Assembly: GCA_902593075.1 (NCBI GenBank)
Contig: CACJHA010000005.1
Location: forward strand, 1-54,654
DNA: 54,654 nt
Source of the DNA: an uncultured Bacteroidota bacterium
Lineage (GTDB): Bacteria; Bacteroidota; Bacteroidia; Flavobacteriales; Flavobacteriaceae
Reading direction: 5' to 3'
A model generated the notes under the pieces. That model did no database searches. It was not told the origin of the DNA and saw only the letters and a list, made by a program, of their open reading frames with translations. The position numbers and the translations under genes are program-made. Below, in pieces: positions 1-8,159 of the stretch; within the stretch, counting starts at the first letter, position 1, and each line of letters starts with the position of its first letter.

Positions 1-1
1 G

Positions 2-280
2 AGAGAAGATAATTTATCCATCAATGGTTTAACAAGATATGAACTGATTCCTTTAGTTGATGAAGGTATTAAGCTTGAATTTAATAAACAAAAAGCAATC
101 GCTTAAATTATTTCTAAAGTTCCAAATGAAAAGTATTTCAGTAGAAGTGAAACAACTGATTTATTTCATGTTACTGGGTCACATTAAATAATTTGGAAAA
201 GCAAAACATACTTATTCCAAAGAGAATTGGTAGACGTGTACTTTATATAAGAGTCTGATGTTGTTAGAAAAATTAGATGA
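2..280 (+). pseudogene. Decayed helix-turn-helix (excisionase/MerR-like) gene, 5' end outside the window
   Basis: Reading in three frames reconstructs one small DNA-binding protein of the type common in Bacteroidota mobile elements. The first frame gives a helical segment (LTRYELIPLVDEGIKLEFNK), an in-frame TAA at 104-106, then KYFSRSETTDLFHVTG. A base seems lost near 181, after which the next frame reads TLNNLEKQNILIPKRIGRRV. A one-base gain near 250 leads into SDVVRKIR and a TGA at 278-280. The pattern 'SRxETxxLLxVTxxTLxxWEKxGIL.P.RIGxRVxYxRSDV' is the usual winged-helix excisionase domain (family HTH_17). The protein is therefore broken by one stop and two frameshifts. It lies on the 3' side of tRNA-Phe, a common integration site, so it is probably the remnant of an integrated element. 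The possibility that the first segment belongs to a separate gene is not excluded. Confidence 0.6.
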
Positions 281-330
281 AGCGACGTGATTAAAGAATA
301 AAGTTATATTCGTTATGTAATTTTATAAAC

Positions 331-350
331 TGAGCACACCTTTGAGCACA
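331..350. repeat. Two direct copies of TGAGCACA, 12 bp period
   Basis: TGAGCACA occurs at 331-338 and again at 343-350, between the decayed helix-turn-helix gene and the tRNA-Phe terminator. Short, evenly spaced direct repeats beside a tRNA 3' end could be recombinase arm-type or excisionase binding sites left by the element; this role is inference. No second copy of the tRNA 3' end (an attachment duplication) is visible in the window. Confidence 0.4.
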
Positions 351-355
351 TCCTT

Positions 356-395
356 AAAAAAAACCCGTAAAACCTGTAGTAAAGGTTATTACGGG
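356..395 (-). terminator. Intrinsic terminator of tRNA-Phe
   Basis: On the minus strand the arms CCCGTAA and TTACGGG pair (364-370 with 389-395). The inner arms AACCT/AGGTT extend the stem past a single bulged base. The stem is followed by eight T residues (356-363 read in reverse). It starts about ten bases past the tRNA 3' end. Confidence 0.85.
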
Positions 396-404
396 AATTT
401 AAAG

Positions 405-477
405 TGGTACCTCCAGGAATCGAACCAGGGACACAAGGATTTTCAGTCCTTTGCTCTACCAACTGAGCTAAGGTACC
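405..477 (-). tRNA. tRNA-Phe (anticodon GAA)
   Basis: On the minus strand a complete 73-base cloverleaf can be read. The acceptor arm is GGTACCT paired with AGGTACC, the D arm is GCTCAGTTGGTAGAGC, the anticodon arm is GGACTGAAAATCC with anticodon GAA, and the T arm contains GGTTCGATTCC. The discriminator base is A. The 3' CCA is not encoded (the template continues CTT), so it must be added by CCA transferase. The gene has its own promoter and terminator and is transcribed alone. The ORF called here on the minus strand (LAQLVEQRTENPCVPGS) is only the tRNA read as protein. Confidence 0.97.
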
Positions 478-486
478 GTTGATTTG

Positions 487-517
487 CAAATATATAATCT
501 CTTTTTTTCTTAGCAAA
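487..517 (-). promoter_or_regulatory. Bacteroidota-type promoter of tRNA-Phe
   Basis: On the minus strand TTTG (514-517) is followed by a 19-base spacer and TATATTTG (487-494), an exact match to the TTTG / TAnnTTTG consensus used by the primary sigma factor of this phylum. The -7 box ends ten bases before the mature tRNA 5' end, which fits a start site a few bases upstream of it. Confidence 0.7.
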
Positions 518-564
518 TGTTTTTAAATTTTTAAACTTAACTGAATTTTAATTTATTTTTACAT

Positions 565-1284
565 ATGAATTTGATTGTAGATTGCGGAAATACCAATTTA
601 AAATATTTTATTTTCAAAGACCAAGAATTGTTGCTCAGCAACCTTTTTAGATGGGAAGATGACTGGTCTTTAAAAATTATAAACACTTTCCCTGATTTAA
701 AAAACATCTTGTTATCCGATGTTACGGGAAAATACAATACAGATGAAGTTGAAAAAAAATTTCCTAACAAAAACACTTACGAAGTAAAAGCTCTTAATTT
801 TCCTTTTGAAACAAATTATAACATAGAAAACCTTGGTGTCGATAGAATTGGTCTAATAGCAGCGGCAATTAATAAATTCCCAAAAGAAGATTGTCTAGTA
901 ATTGATGCTGGAAGTTGCTTGACTTTTGATTTGATATCTTCAAAATCAGTTCATAAAGGAGGATTAATTTCTCCTGGTCTTTTAGTTAGATATAAAAGTT
1001 TGTATCAACACACAAGTTCACTTCCGCTCATTAAGTTTGAAAACAATAAAACACAAATAGGTAAGGATACCAAAAATTCAATTCAATCTGGCATTTTAGA
1101 AGGATTCATTTTTGAAATAAATGGTCAAATAGAAAAATTTAAAAGAAAAATTCCAAACTTGAAGGTCATTTTAACAGGTGGTGACGCTAAATACTTGTAT
1201 AAAAGAATTAAAAATAGCATCTTTGCCGAGCAAGAATTTTTAGCATCGGGGTTAAATAACTTATTGAAATGCAACAAACTATAA
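565..1284 (+). CDS. coaX: Type III pantothenate kinase
   Basis: Phosphorylates pantothenate with ATP, the first step of coenzyme A synthesis in the cytoplasm. The 239 residues match the family's usual length and show the ASKHA-fold motifs of CoaX. These are DCGNTN at the N terminus (D6), GVDRIG at residues 91-96, DAGSCLTFD at 114-122, GGLISPG at 132-138 and TGGDAKYL near 204. Type III enzymes are the common form in Bacteroidota and often need a monovalent cation. It heads an envelope-biogenesis gene run; its last codons overlap the start of the following outer-membrane protein gene by 16 bases, suggesting coupled translation. No convincing promoter was found immediately upstream. Confidence 0.95.
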   Translation: MNLIVDCGNTNLKYFIFKDQELLLSNLFRWEDDWSLKIINTFPDLKNILLSDVTGKYNTDEVEKKFPNKNTYEVKALNFPFETNYNIENLGVDRIGLIAAAINKFPKEDCLVIDAGSCLTFDLISSKSVHKGGLISPGLLVRYKSLYQHTSSLPLIKFENNKTQIGKDTKNSIQSGILEGFIFEINGQIEKFKRKIPNLKVILTGGDAKYLYKRIKNSIFAEQEFLASGLNNLLKCNKL

Positions 1285-2570
1285 TTTTAATTCGATTAAA
1301 ATTAATTTTATTTTTACTTTTTTTGAAGATTTCTTTCGCACAAAATAGTACGGCTTCTCCTTACTCTTTAGGTGGATTGGGAGATATAACTTTTAAGGGT
1401 AATGTTATAAACAGAATGATGGGTGGGGTAAGTGTTTTTTCAGATTCAATTCATGCAAACCTAAATAATCCAGCAAGTTTAGGAGAATTAAAATTGACTA
1501 CTTTTTCGGTTGGAATACATTATAAAAATACTCAATTAACTTCAAGTGATTTAAGAGACGATAGTAGAACAGGATCCCTTGATTACATAGCAGTATCAAT
1601 ACCAACTAAGTTTTTTTCATTCAGTTTTGGAGTAATCCCATATTCATCCGTTGGATATAGGTTACAGGCAAATAATCTTACCAAACAAGATGAAGTTGTA
1701 GTTTCTCGATATGAAGGAAGAGGTGGTACAAATAAATCATTTTTTACTGTAGGGTTTAAGATATTAAAATTCGTAAGTTTAGGAGGGACCGTAAATTATA
1801 ACTTTGGTAAAATTTCAACCCAGGCTTCAAGTCAAAATGAAAACATAGATTTTGGCACTTTTTTGAGCAGTGAATCCTCTTTATCAGGACTTGACTACGA
1901 ATTAGGAACTCATTTTAAATTTAACTTGTCAAAAAAATATATTATTGAGAGTTTTTTGACATTTAAACCTGAAAATAACTTAAACTCAAGAAACAAAAGA
2001 GTATATTTTACTCGTTCTCTACAAAATCAAAATATTGGTGATTTCAAAGAAGTCGATCTGACTTCCAGCAACTTAGATCTCGTAAAATTAAGAATTGGGC
2101 AAAGTTATAAATATGGTTTAAGTATTAGTAAAGACAAAAAATGGTTTTTAGGTTCTCAATATTCTTTTGCTCAATCAGAAAATTTCAAAAATGACTTCTT
2201 AAACCAAGGGAATATATCCTATGAAAATGCGAATTCAATCTCATTCGGTGGTTTTATAATTCCCGATTTCAGTTCTATAACCGATTATTGGAAAAGAATA
2301 GTTTATCGGGTAGGGTTTAGAAGCGAAAATACTGGTATAAAAATTGATAATAGTCTTTTAAAAGAAAGAGTTTACTCAATTGGAGCAAGTTTTCCAATGG
2401 GTGGATATTATAGTGCGAATAATGTATCAGGTTTTTCAAACTTAAATGTGGGTTTTGAACTTGGTACAAGAGGTATAAATTCAGGAAGTCTAATTAAAGA
2501 AAATTTTTGGGCTTTAAGAATTGGATTATCTTTGAACGATTTATGGTTTATTAAAAGAAAGTATAATTAG
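1269..2570 (+). CDS. Putative outer-membrane beta-barrel protein
   Basis: A 433-residue protein with a clear signal peptide (hydrophobic residues about 7-23, cleavage near SFAQ-N). The body alternates polar and hydrophobic residues, with many Gly, Ser, Asn and aromatic residues, as in an outer-membrane barrel. The sequence around ASPYSLGGLGD and NNPASLGELK resembles FadL/OmpP1-like barrels of Bacteroidota, which typically carry an N-terminal NxPA-type plug motif. The substrate is not evident. The start overlaps coaX by 16 bases and the next gene follows after two bases, so it belongs to a single transcription unit. Neighbours (TPR protein, lptC, PPIase) suggest envelope assembly rather than nutrient uptake. 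It is a recognisable conserved gene of Flavobacteriia but has no assigned role. Confidence 0.8.
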   Translation: MQQTIILIRLKLILFLLFLKISFAQNSTASPYSLGGLGDITFKGNVINRMMGGVSVFSDSIHANLNNPASLGELKLTTFSVGIHYKNTQLTSSDLRDDSRTGSLDYIAVSIPTKFFSFSFGVIPYSSVGYRLQANNLTKQDEVVVSRYEGRGGTNKSFFTVGFKILKFVSLGGTVNYNFGKISTQASSQNENIDFGTFLSSESSLSGLDYELGTHFKFNLSKKYIIESFLTFKPENNLNSRNKRVYFTRSLQNQNIGDFKEVDLTSSNLDLVKLRIGQSYKYGLSISKDKKWFLGSQYSFAQSENFKNDFLNQGNISYENANSISFGGFIIPDFSSITDYWKRIVYRVGFRSENTGIKIDNSLLKERVYSIGASFPMGGYYSANNVSGFSNLNVGFELGTRGINSGSLIKENFWALRIGLSLNDLWFIKRKYN

Positions 2571-2572
2571 AA

Positions 2573-3961
2573 ATGAAAAGTAATACATATATAAAATATT
2601 TATTGTCCCTCATATTTGGGATTAACGTAATGGCACAAGAAAATGACGAATGCCCTCAATATTTATCAATTTTTGCAGAAAATGCTAAAGTAAAAAATTA
2701 CAAAGCTGCTTATGAACCATGGAGTTTAGTTAGAAGGGATTGTCCTGATTTAAATACTGCTATCTATGTATATGGAGAAAGAATACTTAAAGACAGATTG
2801 AAAAATAGTCCAGAGACTGAAAAAATTAACCGTCAAAATGATTTACTTAAGCTATACGATGATTGGGTCCAGTATTTTCCAACTAAAAAGGGCAGAAAGG
2901 ATATCGGTAATATTTTGTCAGCAAAAGCTCAGTCGATGATTGACTTTAAAATAGGCAGTAATCAAGAAATTTATTCAATTTTTGATGATGCTTTTAAAAA
3001 AGACTTAGAAAGTTTTTCAAATCCTAAGCGACTTTACAATTATTTTAAAATTTTGTATGAGATTTATAAAAGTAACAATGATAACATAACACCAGAAAAG
3101 CTTTTTGAAAAGTATGAAGATGTGTCAGAAAAGTTTGAATTTGAAAGTGTTAAACTAGCTAAAAATTTAGACAGAATTTTAAATAAAGAAGAAAGTGGAG
3201 AAGCCCTAACGACTAGAGATTTGAAGAACAGAAGAATATATGATGTAAATTCTAATGCGATAAGTATTTATTTAAAAAATTTGGACGCCATAATTTCAAA
3301 GGAATCTAGTTGCGAAAATCTTATACCGCTTTATGAAAGAAATTTTGACCAAAATAGACAAAATATAGTTTGGTTAAAAAGAGCTGCTAGTCGAATGGAT
3401 GCAAAGGATTGTTCTAATAGTCAACTTTTTGTAAAACTTGTTGAAGCACTACATTCAATTCAACCGTCGGCTGATTCAGCATATTATTTGGGTCTATTAA
3501 ATGATAAAAAAGGTGACAACAATCAAGCTTTATCTTATTACGAGGAATCAATAGCATTAGAGGATGACCCATATAAAAAAGCTAAAACTTTATACAAAAT
3601 AGCCTTGAAGTTTAAGCAAAGAGGAAGTAAGAAATCTGCGAGGAGTTATGCTCTGAAGGCACTTAAGTATCAACCCTCTCTAGGGAAAGCTTACTTAATG
3701 ATTGCTAACTTATATGCTACAAGTGCTAACGATTGTGGTCAATCACAATTTGAAAAAAGAGCAGTATACTGGCTAGCAGCAAATACAGCTAAAAAAGCAG
3801 CAAGAGTTGATGCCTCAATTAAAAAAGCAGCACTTAAAACTGCTGCAGCCTTCAATGGAAGAGCCCCTTCTAAGACGGATATTTTTACAGATGGAATGGA
3901 AGGTAAAGTAATTCAGTTTTCTTGTTGGATCAATGACAAGGTTAAAGTCCCTAATTTGTAA
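2573..3961 (+). CDS. Secreted tetratricopeptide-repeat protein
   Basis: A 462-residue protein with an N-terminal signal peptide (residues about 1-21, ending VMAQ). It is largely helical. TPR-like repeats are clearest at about residues 300-375 (ADSAYYLGLLNDKKGDNNQA and ALKYQPSLGKAYLMIANLYA). Four or more cysteines (DECPQ, RRDCPDL, SSCENL, KDCSNS, NDCGQ) suggest disulfide bonds in the periplasm. TPR proteins act as scaffolds, but no partner can be named. It sits two bases after the outer-membrane protein gene and abuts lptC with no gap, in a gene order typical of Flavobacteriia. Confidence 0.75.
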   Translation: MKSNTYIKYLLSLIFGINVMAQENDECPQYLSIFAENAKVKNYKAAYEPWSLVRRDCPDLNTAIYVYGERILKDRLKNSPETEKINRQNDLLKLYDDWVQYFPTKKGRKDIGNILSAKAQSMIDFKIGSNQEIYSIFDDAFKKDLESFSNPKRLYNYFKILYEIYKSNNDNITPEKLFEKYEDVSEKFEFESVKLAKNLDRILNKEESGEALTTRDLKNRRIYDVNSNAISIYLKNLDAIISKESSCENLIPLYERNFDQNRQNIVWLKRAASRMDAKDCSNSQLFVKLVEALHSIQPSADSAYYLGLLNDKKGDNNQALSYYEESIALEDDPYKKAKTLYKIALKFKQRGSKKSARSYALKALKYQPSLGKAYLMIANLYATSANDCGQSQFEKRAVYWLAANTAKKAARVDASIKKAALKTAAAFNGRAPSKTDIFTDGMEGKVIQFSCWINDKVKVPNL

Positions 3962-4513
3962 GTGAAAATTCATCATTTAAAATATCAATATTTATTTTAT
4001 GTTTTATTTATAAATTTTACACATTCGTGTACTAACTGGGAAAAGTCTGAATTGAAAACAACTTCTGCAACAGATCCATTAGCAACATCTTTTGATATTA
4101 GAATGGTTTATACAGATTCATTGAAAATCAATTCTATTTTGACAGCACCTAAACACGAAGATTTTAGAAATTTATTTTTTAAATATTCAATTTTTCCAGA
4201 TGGCTTAAAGCTTGTCTTTTATGATAATTTTGGTTGTCCTAATATAGTTGAAGCTGACTATGGTACGATTTATAAGGACACTTCAATTTTAGATTTAGTT
4301 GGTAATGTTAAAATTTCATCCAGTAATGGTGACTATCTTGAAACCAATCAATTATATTGGGATGCAGAATCAGATTGGTTTTTTACCAATAAAAAATTTA
4401 AATTTTGGAATTCTGATTACGATGTTGCTGCTAAAAGATTAGATGCTAATAAACAATTTACAAAGTTTAATACGGGCAGATTAACCGGCACCATGAGTGT
4501 TGAAGAAAGATAA
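3962..4513 (+). CDS. lptC: LptC-family LPS export periplasmic protein
   Basis: Probable LptC, which receives lipopolysaccharide from the LptB2FG transporter at the inner membrane and passes it along the Lpt bridge. The 183 residues include a hydrophobic N-terminal segment (about 9-21), then repeated short beta strands with the pattern seen in LptC/LptA folds (EADYGTIYKDTSILDLVGNV followed by SSNGDYLETNQLYWD). The start is GTG, directly after the TAA of the preceding TPR gene. A cysteine at about residue 23 (FTHSC) is where Bacteroidota LptC proteins carry a lipid, but the residues before it are a poor lipobox. Call rests on family pattern plus gene context. Confidence 0.75.
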   Translation: MKIHHLKYQYLFYVLFINFTHSCTNWEKSELKTTSATDPLATSFDIRMVYTDSLKINSILTAPKHEDFRNLFFKYSIFPDGLKLVFYDNFGCPNIVEADYGTIYKDTSILDLVGNVKISSSNGDYLETNQLYWDAESDWFFTNKKFKFWNSDYDVAAKRLDANKQFTKFNTGRLTGTMSVEER

Positions 4514-4515
4514 AA

Positions 4516-4698
4516 ATGGTTAAGTATCGAATATCAGAATTAATTTATTTAGTTATATCAATAATATCTTTAAGGGAAACCTACTTATTGTGGAGTTTGA
4601 ATCCAAAGAGGGCTTATCTTTTTCTTGGTTTCTTTATCGTTTCTATTTTTATGTTTTTTTTTAGAAGATCTATTAGAAAAAAAAAAAATGACTTTTAG
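4516..4698 (+). CDS. Small conserved membrane protein of unknown function
   Basis: A 60-residue protein with two predicted transmembrane helices (about residues 8-24 and 34-49) and a strongly basic C terminus (RRSIRKKK), which suggests a cytoplasmic tail. It starts two bases after lptC and ends one base before the CNNM-type gene, so it is tightly embedded in the operon. Small proteins of this shape occur at this position in other Flavobacteriia. Its function is unknown. The 3' end contains a run of 12 A residues that encodes the lysines. The codon structure, tight spacing and conserved context support a real gene. Confidence 0.7.
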   Translation: MVKYRISELIYLVISIISLRETYLLWSLNPKRAYLFLGFFIVSIFMFFFRRSIRKKKNDF

Positions 4699-5967
4699 AT
4701 GAATTTAGATAATGTAGTTATCATTACTTGTTTGATTATGTCTGCTTTTTTTTCGGGGATGGAAATAGCATTTATCTCATGTAATAGAGTTTTTTTAGAG
4801 ATTGAAAAAAATAAAAAAGGAATAATAGCTAAAGTTCTAAAATATATAACATCAAACCCCTCAAAATTTATTACTGCTATGTTAGTTGGCAACAACTTTT
4901 GTCTAGTTGTATATGGAATATTTATGGGTGAAAAAATTATTCAAGTTTTATTTTCAGATTTAAAAATTGTGCCTTTACCTATGAATATTTTATTTATTCA
5001 AACTTTGATATCAACTTTTGTAATATTAATTACAGCTGAGTTCCTTCCAAAGGTTTTCTTTCAATTATATGCTAACCAAATGATAAAGTATTTTGCTCTT
5101 CCTAGTTCTTTTTTTTATATATTTTTTATGCCAATTAGTTTATTAATTTTGAGGGTTACAGATAATTTTTTGAGAGTTTTCTCAAATTCTAAGTCAGACA
5201 AAATTCAATTAACTTTTTCAAAAAATGAGTTGGGAGAATACATTGAAGAACAAGTAGAGGCAGTTAAAAATAAAGATCAACTAGATTCAGAAATAGAATT
5301 TTTTCAAAATGCTTTAGAATTTTCAGAAACAAAAGTAAGAGAGGTTATGATTCCTAGAGCTGAAATAGTTGGTATAAATAAATCTGAAAATATTTTAAAA
5401 TTATCTTCTTTGTTTGAATCCACAGGATATTCTAAAATTCCAGTTTATGATGAAAATATTGATGACATAATTGGTTTTGTACATGCCTTTGAAATGCTTA
5501 AAAAACCAAACTCAATTTCTGAAATTTTACTTCCAATTGAATATGTTCATGAACCTAATTTAATTACAGAGGTTTTGAAAAAATTAACAAGAAAAAGAAA
5601 GACCATTGCGGTAGTTTTAGATGAATATGGTGGAACTGCTGGATTACTAACGGTTGAAGATATAGTTGAAGAACTATTTGGTGAAATTGAGGACGAGTAC
5701 GATATAATCGATCACTATGAAAAAAAAATTAATTTAAATTCTTTTGAATTTTCAGCGAGATTAGAAATAGATTATTTAATTAGAAAATATAAATTGGATT
5801 TACCCCAAGATGAAAATTATGAAACTCTTGGTGGATTAATTTTCCATATAACTGGGGAAATACCCAAAAAAGGCACAGTCCTTTCAATAAATGACTTAGA
5901 GCTAGAGGTTGTTAGTGTTTTATCAAATAAAATTGAAAAGGTTGCTGTAAAAAAACTAAGTGATTGA
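4699..5967 (+). CDS. CNNM/CorC-HlyC family membrane protein (DUF21 and CBS domains)
   Basis: A 422-residue integral membrane protein with the standard three-part layout. An N-terminal DUF21 domain with four hydrophobic segments (residues about 1-185, opening with ITCLIMSAFFSGMEIAF) is followed by a CBS pair starting near VREVMIPRAEIVGI at residue 214 and containing VVLDEYGGTAGLLTVEDIVEE. A C-terminal CorC_HlyC domain spans about residues 345-422 (ENYETLGGLIFHITGEIP). Such proteins are linked to magnesium or other divalent cation transport; the old name is hemolysin C. GldE of the gliding system belongs to the same family, but gldE normally sits by gldD, which is not here, so that name is not used. 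ATG follows the preceding stop directly. Confidence 0.88.
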   Translation: MNLDNVVIITCLIMSAFFSGMEIAFISCNRVFLEIEKNKKGIIAKVLKYITSNPSKFITAMLVGNNFCLVVYGIFMGEKIIQVLFSDLKIVPLPMNILFIQTLISTFVILITAEFLPKVFFQLYANQMIKYFALPSSFFYIFFMPISLLILRVTDNFLRVFSNSKSDKIQLTFSKNELGEYIEEQVEAVKNKDQLDSEIEFFQNALEFSETKVREVMIPRAEIVGINKSENILKLSSLFESTGYSKIPVYDENIDDIIGFVHAFEMLKKPNSISEILLPIEYVHEPNLITEVLKKLTRKRKTIAVVLDEYGGTAGLLTVEDIVEELFGEIEDEYDIIDHYEKKINLNSFEFSARLEIDYLIRKYKLDLPQDENYETLGGLIFHITGEIPKKGTVLSINDLELEVVSVLSNKIEKVAVKKLSD

Positions 5968-6013
5968 TTTTAAACAAAAACTGTTTCACATTTTATTTTT
6001 AGTCAAGAAATTG

Positions 6014-6021
6014 TAAATTCG
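6014..6021 (+). promoter_or_regulatory. Possible -7 element for the PPIase gene
   Basis: TAAATTCG lies 18 bases before the GTG start of the PPIase gene, close to the TAnnTTTG consensus with one mismatch. No clear TTTG element is found 19-21 bases further upstream, so this is tentative. It would allow expression of the PPIase apart from the upstream operon, from which it is separated by 72 bases. Confidence 0.3.
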
Positions 6022-6039
6022 TGTCGTTAAATTATAAAA

Positions 6040-8151
6040 GTGGCTTTATTAGGTAAAATAAGGGAAAAGTCAATATTTCTCATAATAGTAATTGGACTAG
6101 CATTATTTGCATTTGTAATTTCTGGTGCTCTTGGGACTGAGAATTCAGACGATACTTTAAGCGTGCCAATAGGCACTGTAAACGGAAAGGATATTCCTTT
6201 AGAGAATTTTCGATTTATGGTGGAACAGACTGAAAGAAATTTTGGGTTAAGTACTATGCAAGCTGTAGATAATGTTTGGAAGCAATATATTAGGAATTTC
6301 GTATTTGAAAATCAGTTTGAAATTTTAGGCATTGATGCTGGCAGAGATCAAATAGAACAAGTTGTTTCTTCCACAGAGTCAATAGTAAATGATGAAAGAT
6401 TTACTAACGAAGCTGGTTTTTTTGATTTTGGGTTATTTACAGATTTTATTATTCAAATGAAAAACACTAATCCTCAAGCTTATGAATCATGGAAGCAACA
6501 GGAGCTTTCTATAATTTCCTCTGCCAAGGAAAATATTTATTTTGACCTTATCAAATCTAGTATAGCTGTTAGTGACAAAGATGCTCAAAATTTTTATCAC
6601 CTTGAAAATGACAATATAGATATTGAGTATGTAAAATATCCGTACTCAGAGATTTCAGATACAATTTTTAAATTGTCGGACCAAGACATTAAAAATTATA
6701 TTGAAAAAAATAAGGATCAATACAAAAGAGATGAATCTAGGTCTATTGAATATGTTTCTTTTTTTGAAAATGCTACAGAAGAGGACATAAATGACATAAG
6801 AGAATCAATAATAAATTTAACTAAGGACAAATATGAATATAATGATGTTTCCAAGCTAACTGACACCATCATTGGATTTTATAACACAAAATATTTGGAT
6901 GAATTTATTAATAGACACTCCGATGAGGAGTTTGATTCAATTTATTTAACTAAGGGTAAATTACCTTCAGAATATGCTGAAATCTTATTCAATCTTAAAA
7001 TAGGAGAGTCTTTTGGTCCGTATAAAGACATTAATAGTTTTAAAATTTCAAAATTAATAGATAGAAAAAAAAATAGTTCGATTAGGGCCAGCCATATTTT
7101 GATTTCTCACAATGAGTCAAACAGAAAACCTCCAAATGTTGAAAGGACAAAGGCAGAAGCAAAAAGATTAGCTAATAACTTATTTAAGCAAATTTTAAGG
7201 AACAAGAAGAAATTTGAAAATTTGGCTAAAGAGTTTTCAGATGGTCCTTCTAAATCACTAGGAGGAGATCTTGGTTTTTTCACTGAAGAGCAGATTGAAC
7301 CAGCTTTTTTTAGTTTTGCAAAAAAAAATAGAATAGGGAAAATTGGTTTAGTTGAGACATCTTTTGGTTTTCATATTATTAAAATCGTAGATAAAGAAGA
7401 TTTAGTTTTACTTGCAAGTCTTACTAAAAAAATTATACCATCTGATAAAACATCAAATGAAGTGTTTAAAAATGCAACTCAATTTGAAATGAATTCTTTA
7501 AATAACAATTTTAAAAATGCTGCGCAAGAAGGCAATTATAAAGTAAGGTATGTTCCTAACATTAATAAACTTGACGAAAACTTACCTGGTTTAACTTCAC
7601 AGAGGAGAATCGTTCAATGGATTTTTGATGATGTTACAGAGGTAGGAGAAATAAAAAGATTTGATTTGTCATTTGGCGGTTATGTAGTCGTAAAAATAAA
7701 TAATATAAAAGATAAAGGAACTTCTGACATCGATGAAGTAAGAGACGAAATTAGACTTAAGCTTTTAAATAAAAAGAAAGCGGATTTGATTATTAAAGAT
7801 AACGCGAATCTTAAATCTTTAGAAGAATTTGCTGCGAAAAACAAACTAGAAATTATAACTGCAAATGCAATAAATCAAAAAAGCGGAACTATTGTTGGAT
7901 CGGGAAATGAGCCCTTTATAGTTGGTAAAGCTTTTGGACTCGATGAATTACAAACATCAAAATTATTGATAGGTAACAGCGGCATTTTTAAACTCAAAAT
8001 AATAAAAAAAACTATTGCGGAAGATTTATCCGATTATTCAAATCTTGCATCTAAATTGCAATCAGAAGAAAGAGAGGATTTGCCAAGCTTAATTATCTCT
8101 GCTTTAGAAAATACTGCTGAAATCGAAGACAACAGATCGAACTATTATTGA
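6040..8151 (+). CDS. PpiD/SurA-like peptidyl-prolyl cis-trans isomerase
   Basis: A membrane-anchored periplasmic folding factor of 703 residues. A single N-terminal transmembrane anchor (IFLIIVIGLALFAFVISGAL, about residues 11-31) is followed by a helical SurA_N-like chaperone region. A parvulin PPIC domain spans about residues 347-455, with IRASHILIS, FENLAKEFSDGPSK, LGGDLGFF and SFGFHIIKI. The layout (anchor, chaperone arms, central parvulin) matches PpiD of Bacteroidota. It probably assists secreted and outer-membrane proteins after Sec export. The start is GTG, followed by a lysine/arginine-rich segment just before the anchor, the usual PpiD N terminus. It converges on the GHMP kinase gene, with only eight bases between the stops and no hairpin. 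Confidence 0.9.
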   Translation: MALLGKIREKSIFLIIVIGLALFAFVISGALGTENSDDTLSVPIGTVNGKDIPLENFRFMVEQTERNFGLSTMQAVDNVWKQYIRNFVFENQFEILGIDAGRDQIEQVVSSTESIVNDERFTNEAGFFDFGLFTDFIIQMKNTNPQAYESWKQQELSIISSAKENIYFDLIKSSIAVSDKDAQNFYHLENDNIDIEYVKYPYSEISDTIFKLSDQDIKNYIEKNKDQYKRDESRSIEYVSFFENATEEDINDIRESIINLTKDKYEYNDVSKLTDTIIGFYNTKYLDEFINRHSDEEFDSIYLTKGKLPSEYAEILFNLKIGESFGPYKDINSFKISKLIDRKKNSSIRASHILISHNESNRKPPNVERTKAEAKRLANNLFKQILRNKKKFENLAKEFSDGPSKSLGGDLGFFTEEQIEPAFFSFAKKNRIGKIGLVETSFGFHIIKIVDKEDLVLLASLTKKIIPSDKTSNEVFKNATQFEMNSLNNNFKNAAQEGNYKVRYVPNINKLDENLPGLTSQRRIVQWIFDDVTEVGEIKRFDLSFGGYVVVKINNIKDKGTSDIDEVRDEIRLKLLNKKKADLIIKDNANLKSLEEFAAKNKLEIITANAINQKSGTIVGSGNEPFIVGKAFGLDELQTSKLLIGNSGIFKLKIIKKTIAEDLSDYSNLASKLQSEEREDLPSLIISALENTAEIEDNRSNYY

Positions 8152-8159
8152 TTTATAAA

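Noticed and set aside
313-516. 67-residue minus-strand ORF with LAQLVEQRTENPCVPGS
   Set aside because: It is the tRNA-Phe gene and its flanks read as protein; the cloverleaf is complete.
537-776. Other minus- or plus-strand ORFs in the track that overlap assigned genes
   Set aside because: They lie antisense to or out of frame within well-supported genes and show no family pattern.
4677-4688. Run of 12 A at the end of the 60-residue membrane protein as a phase switch
   Set aside because: Slippage would change only the last few residues, and lysine-rich ends with A runs are common in such AT-rich genomes.
4699-5967. GldE gliding protein
   Set aside because: Same family, but the usual neighbour gldD is absent and the gene belongs to the lptC cluster, so the more general name is used.
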